DNA of 7,354 nt from Verrucomicrobiales bacterium (GTDB lineage: Bacteria; Verrucomicrobiota; Verrucomicrobiia; Verrucomicrobiales; DEV007): assembly GCA_022424805.1 (NCBI GenBank), contig JAKMGR010000242.1:1-7354 (forward strand), given 5' to 3'. Position numbers and translations under genes: made by a program. Position 1 is the first letter of the stretch, and every line of letters starts with the position of its first letter. Below are positions 1 to 5,793 of the stretch, one piece after another. A model generated the notes under the pieces. That model was not told the origin of the DNA. It saw only the letters and a program-made list of their open reading frames with translations, and did no database searches.

Positions 1-231
1 ATCCAGGAAGTGCGGCCCATCGGAGTTTTCGTCGAGCTGGACGATCTGCTGATTCGTGGACTGATCCGAAAAAGCGACCTTCCGCGCTACGACGAGTATT
101 TCTTTGATCGACCACGAAACGAATTTCGCAGTCGAACCAATGCCCCGCCATTGAGAGCCGGGGAAACGATCCGCGTCAGACTGATCCAGATTGATCGCGA
201 TCGCGGTTTCGTGGATTTTGCACCTGCCTGA
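1..231 (+). CDS. rnr: Ribonuclease R, C-terminal fragment (S1 domain)
   Basis: The reading frame is open from base 1, so this is the 3' end of a gene that starts before the window. The 76 visible residues resemble the C-terminal S1 RNA-binding domain of RNase R/VacB, a processive 3'-5' exoribonuclease of the cytoplasm. Two stretches support this: an opening 'GVFVELDDLLIRGLI', which parallels the 'GFFVRLDDLFIDGLV' of the E. coli enzyme, and a closing 'LRAGETIRVRLIQID...FVDFAP' that matches the last strands of the fold. The protein stops right after the S1 domain. It therefore lacks the long lysine-rich tail of E. coli RNase R. The catalytic RNB domain is outside the window, so another S1-ended RNase II family member cannot be excluded. 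The next gene follows on the same strand after 8 or 44 bases, depending on its start. Confidence 0.75.
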   Translation: MQEVRPIGVFVELDDLLIRGLIRKSDLPRYDEYFFDRPRNEFRSRTNAPPLRAGETIRVRLIQIDRDRGFVDFAPA

Positions 232-275
232 AATACGCAATGGACGAAGTTCTCTCGATCTTTCAAGATTCATCC

Positions 276-1709
276 ATGCCATCTAGCGATTCCACTTCTT
301 CATCCCGCCGCAATTTCATCAAGAAAGCCGCTACCGCTTCGGCAGCGAGCACCTTCGGATTTCAATTTGTCCCCTCTCATGTCTGGGGTGCCAACTCACG
401 AGTTCAGCTCGGCGGAATTGGCACCGGCGGAAAAGGCGATGCTGACATCAAAGGTAGCGTGAACGCCGGCATGGCCTGCGTCGCACTCGTCGATATCGTC
501 GACGCCGAAAAAATCAGCCAGGCCAACACCGATTCTCGAACCAAATCCCGCCTTGCTTCGATCGAGAAGGCACGCAGCCAATATCCGGAGGCGAAATTCT
601 ACACCGACTACCGGGAAATGATCGCTGACATGGGTGATAAAGTGGACGCCGTCACCGTCTCAACCCCCGATCACCATCACTTTCATGCAAGCCTTCTCGC
701 GATGCAGGCCGGCAAGCACGTCTACTGCCAGAAGCCACTCACCCACTCCATCTGGGAAGCTCGGATGCTGACCGAAGTCGCGGAAAAAACCGGCGTCAAA
801 ACCCAGATGGGAAACCAGGCACACGCAAACAGCCACATGCGACGTGTCATCGAATTGCTTCGCGCCGGGCTACTCGGAAAAATTTCTGAAGTCCACGCCT
901 GGACCAACCGCCCGATCTGGCCGCAGGGTTTCAAAACCCTGCCCGAAAAAGAAGACGTCCCCCTCGGAATCGACTGGGAGCAGTGGATCGGTCCAGCCGA
1001 ATGGGTCGACTACAGCCCGAAGATCGCTCCTTTCGCCTGGCGTGGATGGTGGAATTTTGGAACGGGTGCACTGGGCGACATGGCTTGCCACATTATGGAC
1101 ATGCCGTATTGGGCACTCGATCTCGGCGCGCCCAAATCTATCAAAGCGAAGGAAGAAGGCAATACCGACCTCTCCGCCCCGATACATTCCACCATCGAAT
1201 ACGACTTTCCTGACAAAGGCGTCAAATTGACTTGGTATGATGGTCAGATCGGCGCCGAGTTTGATCGCGAAAACTGGCGACTCATTCCCGGAGAATTCAA
1301 TCGTCCCAACGAAAAAATCCTAGAAGGCGTCGATTACAAGAGATACGAGAGCGTCATCATCGGGGAGCACGGCAAGTTGTTCTTCAATCGCAAGCAGGAC
1401 ATCTGGTTCGTGAAGCCGAGCAGCCTTCTCGACGGCTTTGAATTTCCCAAGCCAAGCCTGGAGCGCGCTCGCGACGATGATAACTACAAGCAGTGGCTCG
1501 ACGCCATCGAGGGCAAAACCGAACGTGGCCAATCCGATTTCGCCCACGCCGGACCATTCTCCGAGACGGTTCTGTTAGGATGTCTTGCCCAGAAAACTCC
1601 CGGCAAAAAACTGCGGTGGGATGCCGAGAAGATGAAAGTGAAAGGACACCCCGAACTCGACAAAGTCATCCGTCGCGACTACCGCGAAGGATGGGAAGTG
1701 GAGGTGTAA
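276..1709 (+). CDS. Gfo/Idh/MocA family oxidoreductase with Tat signal
   Basis: This is an NAD(P)-dependent oxidoreductase of the Gfo/Idh/MocA family, whose members usually act on sugars, inositols or their derivatives. The substrate cannot be read from the sequence. The frame is open from an ATG at 240 (489 aa). I prefer the ATG at 276 (477 aa), because it puts the twin-arginine motif SSRRNFIKKA about ten residues from the start, followed by an Ala/Ser-rich h-region and 'VWGANS'; neither start has a Shine-Dalgarno sequence. In 489-aa numbering, the Rossmann glycines lie at 58-66 (GGIGTGGKG), the family's EKP-type lysine motif is QKP at 164-166 (K165), and GALGDMACHIMD at 276-287 carries the usual D280/H284 pair of the C-terminal domain. 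The Tat signal implies export after folding with cofactor, as known for glucose-fructose oxidoreductase. It may be cotranscribed with the RNase R gene upstream. Family is certain; substrate and localisation are inferred. Confidence 0.9.
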   Translation: MPSSDSTSSSRRNFIKKAATASAASTFGFQFVPSHVWGANSRVQLGGIGTGGKGDADIKGSVNAGMACVALVDIVDAEKISQANTDSRTKSRLASIEKARSQYPEAKFYTDYREMIADMGDKVDAVTVSTPDHHHFHASLLAMQAGKHVYCQKPLTHSIWEARMLTEVAEKTGVKTQMGNQAHANSHMRRVIELLRAGLLGKISEVHAWTNRPIWPQGFKTLPEKEDVPLGIDWEQWIGPAEWVDYSPKIAPFAWRGWWNFGTGALGDMACHIMDMPYWALDLGAPKSIKAKEEGNTDLSAPIHSTIEYDFPDKGVKLTWYDGQIGAEFDRENWRLIPGEFNRPNEKILEGVDYKRYESVIIGEHGKLFFNRKQDIWFVKPSSLLDGFEFPKPSLERARDDDNYKQWLDAIEGKTERGQSDFAHAGPFSETVLLGCLAQKTPGKKLRWDAEKMKVKGHPELDKVIRRDYREGWEVEV

Positions 1710-1733
1710 AAGCCTCGCTGCAGACGCTGAGGC
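1708..1733 (-). terminator. Candidate rho-independent terminator of the ABC operon
   Basis: Read on the minus strand, GCCTC pairs with GAGGC (1729-1733 with 1712-1716), the stem can continue with GC/GC after one bulged A, and the 3' arm runs straight into TTTT (complement of 1708-1711). It lies 86-111 bases past the stop of the OppF-like gene, the last gene of the minus-strand operon. The stem is short and the T-run only four long, so it is a modest candidate. It overlaps the stop codon of the convergent oxidoreductase gene. Confidence 0.45.
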
Positions 1734-1759
1734 CGCGGTCTTCGCCCCCGGAAGACGCG
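1734..1759. other. Inverted repeat in the convergent gap
   Basis: CGCG-g-TCTTC (1734-1743) pairs with GAAGACGCG (1751-1759) around a seven-base loop, giving nine base pairs with one bulged G. On the plus strand it is followed by ACTTTA, a poor T-tract, so it could be a weak terminator or 3'-end stabiliser for the oxidoreductase transcript. On the minus strand it would lie just before the hairpin that does have a T-run. The rest of the gap (1760-1818) shows nothing I can assign. Confidence 0.4.
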
Positions 1760-1818
1760 ACTTTAGTAAGGAGGCCTCTCACTTTGACCACTGTATCTTC
1801 CGGCCCCAAAGAAGCCCG

Positions 1819-2796
1819 CTACAGATTCGTGCAGCACGGGCAGGGTTGCACCCAATGCCCCGGCCCGACTTCCCGCAGCGCGAGATCCATTCCCACACTC
1901 TCCTTCCACTTCGGATGATCCATACGATGTCCAAAAGCACACCCTTCGGGCGGATTGATTGGTGAAGGCACATCGCCCTCCAGGAATCGCGGGTCTTCTC
2001 GTTTCGTGGGATCAGGAATCGGAATAGCTGATATCAGCGCCTTCGTGTAGGCGTGACGCGGGTTTTCATAGATCGCATCGGCGTCGGCGATCTCCATGAT
2101 TTTGCCCAGATACATAATCGCAACCCGATCGGAAACGTGACGCACAACAGCAAGGTCATGAGCAATGAAAAGATAACTCAATCCGAGATCGCTTTGCAGA
2201 TCCATCATCAGGTTGAGGACCTGACTTTGCACTGACACATCAAGCGCGGAAACAGGCTCATCGCAGATGATCATCTTTGGATTCAATGCAATCGCGCGCG
2301 CAATCCCGATTCGCTGACGCTGACCGCCGGAAAATTCAAAAGGAAACTTCTCCGCTGCTGAGGCACTGAGCCCCACTTTCTCCAACAGCTCACCCACTTT
2401 TGCCAAACGCTCCTGCCGGTCGCCGATTCCGTGAATAATGAAGGGCTCGGAAACGATTTCGCCAATGGTATGTCGAGGATTCAACGACTCGGCCGGATCC
2501 TGAAAAATCATCTGCAGATCTCGCCGTTTCGGAAGCAGGTCGTGTCGCTTCATGTGAGTAATGTCGGAACCGTCATAATCAACACGACCTCCGGTGGGCT
2601 CAAGGAGACGAACCATACACTTACCAAGAGTCGACTTCCCGCATCCTGACTCTCCTACGAGCCCAAGCGTTTCACCCTCGTGAATCATCAGCGAAACCCC
2701 GTCGACCGCCTTGCACGAAGCAACCGAGCGAAGAAAGACCCCCCCCTTCACCGGGAAGTGCATCTTCAAGTTTTCGACTGATAAAAGTGGCTTCAT
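1819..2796 (-). CDS. Peptide-type ABC transporter ATPase, OppF/DppF-like
   Basis: This is a cytoplasmic ATP-binding subunit of an oligopeptide/dipeptide-type importer, 325 aa from the ATG at 2796. Visible motifs are Walker A GESGCGKST (48-56), the Q-loop FQDP (Q99), the signature FSGGQRQR (S156), Walker B IICDEP (D179, E180) and the H-loop IAHDL (H213). A C-terminal oligopeptide-type extension follows (about 240-325). A longer frame opens at a GTG at 2826, but I reject it: it would overlap the OppD-like gene by 28 bases, and the ATG at 2796 gives the usual 'LLSVENLKMHFPVKGG' N-terminus. That ATG lies two bases after the previous stop (TAA-GG-ATG), so translation is probably coupled. The C-terminal cysteine region is unusual: it keeps C286 and has C319, C321 and C322, but the normal RCP motif is HRM. 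The subunit should pair with the OppD-like ATPase as a heterodimer. Confidence 0.93.
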   Translation of the reverse strand: MKPLLSVENLKMHFPVKGGVFLRSVASCKAVDGVSLMIHEGETLGLVGESGCGKSTLGKCMVRLLEPTGGRVDYDGSDITHMKRHDLLPKRRDLQMIFQDPAESLNPRHTIGEIVSEPFIIHGIGDRQERLAKVGELLEKVGLSASAAEKFPFEFSGGQRQRIGIARAIALNPKMIICDEPVSALDVSVQSQVLNLMMDLQSDLGLSYLFIAHDLAVVRHVSDRVAIMYLGKIMEIADADAIYENPRHAYTKALISAIPIPDPTKREDPRFLEGDVPSPINPPEGCAFGHRMDHPKWKESVGMDLALREVGPGHWVQPCPCCTNL

Positions 2797-2798
2797 CC

Positions 2799-3779
2799 TT
2801 AATCTGGCTGATAGCAATAGGGACACTTCTCAACCCAGTGACCGGGCGAAATTTCCCCGTAGGCAGGGCGATTCGTGATGGATGCCTCGTCATGCTCGAT
2901 ATCGGCGCGGGTCGAAAACCGGCAACCCGATGGCATTTTGTCGAGCGAGGGAACATTGCCCTCGATCGTTGGCAGCTTCGTTTTTCGCTTACGGTCCAGC
3001 CTCGGAATCGAACGAAGCAATCCCTTGGTGTAGGCGTGCTGAGGATTGGCGAAAAGCTCCAGCACCGGTGCGCGCTCGACAATGCGACCGCCATACATCA
3101 CGACGACTTCGTCACAAGTCTCGGCAATCACCCCAAGGTCGTGAGTGATGAGAATCACGGCCATTCCCATCTCGGCCTGCAGGTCGCTGATTAATTTCAG
3201 AATCTGTGCCTGCACCGTAACGTCGAGGGCCGTTGTCGGTTCGTCCGCAATGAGAAGGTCCGGTTTACAGCCCAGCGCCATCGCGATCATGACCCGCTGC
3301 CGCATCCCGCCACTGAGCTGGTGTGGATACTCGTCGATCCGAATTTCAGGTGATGGAATGCCGACCTTTTCGAGAATGTCGATCGAAGCTTCGCGAGCGG
3401 TAGCTTTGTCCATCTTCTTGTGAAGAATAAAGACTTCACTGACTTGGCGTCCGATTTTCTGGACAGGATTCAAGGCCGTCATTGGCTCCTGAAAAATCAT
3501 CCCAATCTCGTCGCCCCTGACATCGACCATGACATCGGGCGTCGCCTCAACCAACTCGCGATCTTTAAACTGAATACTTCCACCCAGAATATTTCCCGCG
3601 GGCCGCGGCAACAATTGCATCACGGATAGCGCCGTGACGCTTTTTCCGCAACCGGACTCGCCCACAATGCCGAGAGTCTTATTCCGCTCTACCGAAAAAT
3701 CGACCCCGTCTACCGCGACGACCCGTCCGTAGTCGGTATCGAATCCGGTGCGAAGGTCGGTTACTTCAAGGAGGGGCAT
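2799..3779 (-). CDS. Peptide-type ABC transporter ATPase, OppD/DppD-like
   Basis: This is the first of two ATPases, 326 aa from the ATG at 3779. Motifs are Walker A GESGCGKS (40-47), the Q-loop FQEP (Q97), the signature LSGGMRQR (S156), Walker B LLIADEP (D179, E180) and the H-loop ITHDL (H213). The 'SGGMRQR' signature and the 'RPAGNILGGSIQF' insertion are typical of OppD/DppD rather than OppF. Upstream in-frame starts exist (ATG at 3824, TTG at 3827), but they add sixteen or so residues unlike the family and fall inside a hairpin. The ATG at 3779 gives the usual 'MPLLEVTDLRTGF'. No Shine-Dalgarno sequence precedes it. The C-terminal part has C286 and a late CPYC (C319, C322), and lacks the middle cysteines of the iron-sulfur motif known in DppD proteins. 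E. coli YejF fuses two such ATPases in one chain; here they are separate, as in Opp and Dpp. Confidence 0.93.
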   Translation of the reverse strand: MPLLEVTDLRTGFDTDYGRVVAVDGVDFSVERNKTLGIVGESGCGKSVTALSVMQLLPRPAGNILGGSIQFKDRELVEATPDVMVDVRGDEIGMIFQEPMTALNPVQKIGRQVSEVFILHKKMDKATAREASIDILEKVGIPSPEIRIDEYPHQLSGGMRQRVMIAMALGCKPDLLIADEPTTALDVTVQAQILKLISDLQAEMGMAVILITHDLGVIAETCDEVVVMYGGRIVERAPVLELFANPQHAYTKGLLRSIPRLDRKRKTKLPTIEGNVPSLDKMPSGCRFSTRADIEHDEASITNRPAYGEISPGHWVEKCPYCYQPD

Positions 3780-3814
3780 GTAAGGAAAGAGGGTTGGATC
3801 GGGGAATCTACAGG

Positions 3815-3841
3815 GTCGGATCATCAACCCGACGGGGTTGA
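3815..3841 (-). promoter_or_regulatory. Intercistronic hairpin with a competing alternative stem
   Basis: The 73-base gap between the binding-protein stop (3853) and the OppD-like start (3779) contains a perfect 7-bp stem with a tetraloop: TCAACCC-CGTC-GGGTTGA on the minus strand (3841 to 3824). A second possible 5-bp stem (3815-3819 with 3829-3833) uses part of the same bases, so the two cannot form together. No T-run follows, so this is not a standard terminator. A hairpin here could set the ratio of binding protein to ATPase by stabilising the upstream mRNA, which is common in binding-protein operons; for this one it is inference. Confidence 0.4.
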
Positions 3842-3852
3842 ATGGAGCCTTG

Positions 3853-5793
3853 TCAGTCTACTTTATATTGATCAAAAACCTTAATGATCGGCTCGAAAGT
3901 TTTGCCGGATTTCATGGCTTCCCTGGTTTCGGCCCGGGCCTCCTCATCGATCCAGTGGAGCCAGTAGGTTCTTTCCAGTTCACTTCGTTTGACGTTGAAA
4001 TGCTCCGGCCATTTGACCCAACGCCACGACCCGACCCGGTAAAAAACCATATCCACGCCCGGCACCCATGCGGCGTGATCATAGAGAATGTCTTCGATCT
4101 TATGAGCAAGGTCGACTTTTTCATTGTGGTCCTCGGACTTTTCGTACTGATCGATCAAACCGTCCAGTTCGGGAATGGCTGTAATCGTAAAATTGTTTGT
4201 CTGAGGCTTTGGCTTGCCGTTGTCCAGAGCGTTGTCGGAGTGCCAGAAATCCCAGTAACGAGGGTAGAATTCAGTTGGAGAGGATGCAGTCCCAACCAAC
4301 GCGATCTGGTGGTTTTTCTCCTGTGCCTTTTTCCAACCGGCTGTCGAGTCGAGGATTTCAATCTGAAATTCCACTCCCGCCTTGAGAGCCTCCTGTTTCA
4401 AAATTGTAAGCGCATCGCCAAAAGTCTTGTAACCTGTCGTCACCGTAAAGGAAAGGCGCTGCCCCTGATCGTTCGTCAGAATTCCATCGGGACCTCGTTT
4501 ATCGAACCCTGCTTTGGCGAATTCCTGAGCCGCTTTTGTCACCGAAAATTCGCGGGATTCGATATCAGTGCGGCTGGGTTCACCATATCCGTCGCTGGTG
4601 GGTCTGAGGCGCTCCCAATCGCCACGGAAGAACTTTTCGATCACGAGATCCCAATTGGACGCATGATGAATGCCACGTCGCACGTTTACATTATCGAGCG
4701 GCGGCTTGGACGTGTTCAACCAGAGCCCCACGGTGCCGCGCGGAATCTCATTGTAGAAGGTGTATTTGTGAATGTATCCCTTCTGCACCAGCGGATCGCT
4801 GTTTGGGAGCTTCTCATAGTAATATTCAGAGAGATTCAGTCGGGCAATGTCGAAGTCGCCTTTTTTGAATGATTCAAACGACTTGGCCGGGTCGCGCACC
4901 ACAGTCAATTCTATGCGATCGAGATTGAAGCGGTTTTTCCAGAATTTTTTATCCTTCGCCCACCATTCATCAAGTCGACTCAAGGCAATGGAACGTCCTT
5001 TTTTGATGTCCTCATTCTTGATCACATAGGGGCCTGACGTTGTTGCAAAACGCCACTGGTAACGCTGCACAAAGTCTGGGCCATGCTCCCGGTAAAAATG
5101 TCGAGGAGACGGGGCCAGTTCCAAAACGTAGGAGGCAAAATCGGGACGCTTATCAGCCACGGTAACCGAAAAGGTATAGTCATCGTAAATTGTCACGTTG
5201 GTGTATTTTTCTTCGAAAAAGTTCTTTCCGAAGGGAGCATTGCTGTAATCAGACGTCCGGAAATAAAAGGGAAAGATCGCGTCCTCCGCCGTGATCGGCT
5301 CCCCATCACTCCATCGAGCTTCCGGGTTAATCTTCACATATACCGTGCCGCTCTCTTCATCGACTGCCCACTCGGAAGCAACGCCCGGAAAATATCCCTC
5401 TTCATTGGGATGGCGATGCGCCCAGTTCATGGTCGTGTCATCGAGTATGTAGGGACGAAACGCTCCATTGGAATCCGGCCCGACGTGGCGCAGTGTTCTC
5501 GGGAAGTCGGGAAGACCGCCATACAAGGTTCCTCCCTTGGTAGCCTCGTCGGATCCGATTTCCGGCAGGTCCATTCCGTTTTCCCACTGCAGATCGGCTG
5601 GCAGGTCTTCCGGATTGGCAAAAACAAATCGCTCCGGCCTCGCGTTATAGAAAGCTTTTACCTCCTCGGTATTATCGTAGGGAGGAAATTCTGATGCGTT
5701 ATCCAATCCGTCGCTGTCACCTCCACCACCGCAGGAAGTGAAGAGAATCGCCGTTCCGAAAAGCGGAAGAAGTTTGAAAGAGAATTTTATCAT
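3853..5793 (-). CDS. Family 5 substrate-binding lipoprotein, YejA/OppA-like
   Basis: This is an extracellular solute-binding protein (SBP_bac_5 family), 646 aa, that would bind a peptide or peptide-like ligand and deliver it to the permease. A lysine-containing n-region and hydrophobic core end in the lipobox FTSC with C21, followed by a GGGG linker, so it should be a membrane-anchored lipoprotein; F at the -3 position is slightly atypical. Family features are 'RWSDGEPITAEDAIF' (160-174), 'TTSGPYVIK' (251-259) and 'WWAKDKKFW' (277-285). A C-terminal lobe carries the aromatic-rich 'YPRYWDFWH' (510-518) and 'WRWVKWPEHF' (590-599). The 'YNEIPRGTVGLWLNTSKPPL' region (347-366) resembles YejA, the microcin C/peptide binding protein. 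The ATG overlaps the upstream gene's stop as ATGA and has no Shine-Dalgarno sequence, so translation is likely coupled to the upstream gene. It is clearly paralogous to that gene. The ligand is unknown. Confidence 0.92.
   Translation of the reverse strand: MIKFSFKLLPLFGTAILFTSCGGGGDSDGLDNASEFPPYDNTEEVKAFYNARPERFVFANPEDLPADLQWENGMDLPEIGSDEATKGGTLYGGLPDFPRTLRHVGPDSNGAFRPYILDDTTMNWAHRHPNEEGYFPGVASEWAVDEESGTVYVKINPEARWSDGEPITAEDAIFPFYFRTSDYSNAPFGKNFFEEKYTNVTIYDDYTFSVTVADKRPDFASYVLELAPSPRHFYREHGPDFVQRYQWRFATTSGPYVIKNEDIKKGRSIALSRLDEWWAKDKKFWKNRFNLDRIELTVVRDPAKSFESFKKGDFDIARLNLSEYYYEKLPNSDPLVQKGYIHKYTFYNEIPRGTVGLWLNTSKPPLDNVNVRRGIHHASNWDLVIEKFFRGDWERLRPTSDGYGEPSRTDIESREFSVTKAAQEFAKAGFDKRGPDGILTNDQGQRLSFTVTTGYKTFGDALTILKQEALKAGVEFQIEILDSTAGWKKAQEKNHQIALVGTASSPTEFYPRYWDFWHSDNALDNGKPKPQTNNFTITAIPELDGLIDQYEKSEDHNEKVDLAHKIEDILYDHAAWVPGVDMVFYRVGSWRWVKWPEHFNVKRSELERTYWLHWIDEEARAETREAMKSGKTFEPIIKVFDQYKVD

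Noticed and set aside
2797..2826. GTG start at 2826 for the OppF-like ATPase
   Set aside because: It adds ten residues not typical of the family and overlaps the previous gene by 28 bases; the ATG at 2796 fits better.
3838..4872. Long plus-strand open frame (344 codons) opposite the binding-protein gene
   Set aside because: It lies fully antisense to a well-supported lipoprotein gene, its translation matches no family I know, and the opposite frame explains the codon pattern.
5083..5694. Plus-strand open frame of 203 codons
   Set aside because: It is also antisense to the same binding-protein gene, with no recognisable domain.
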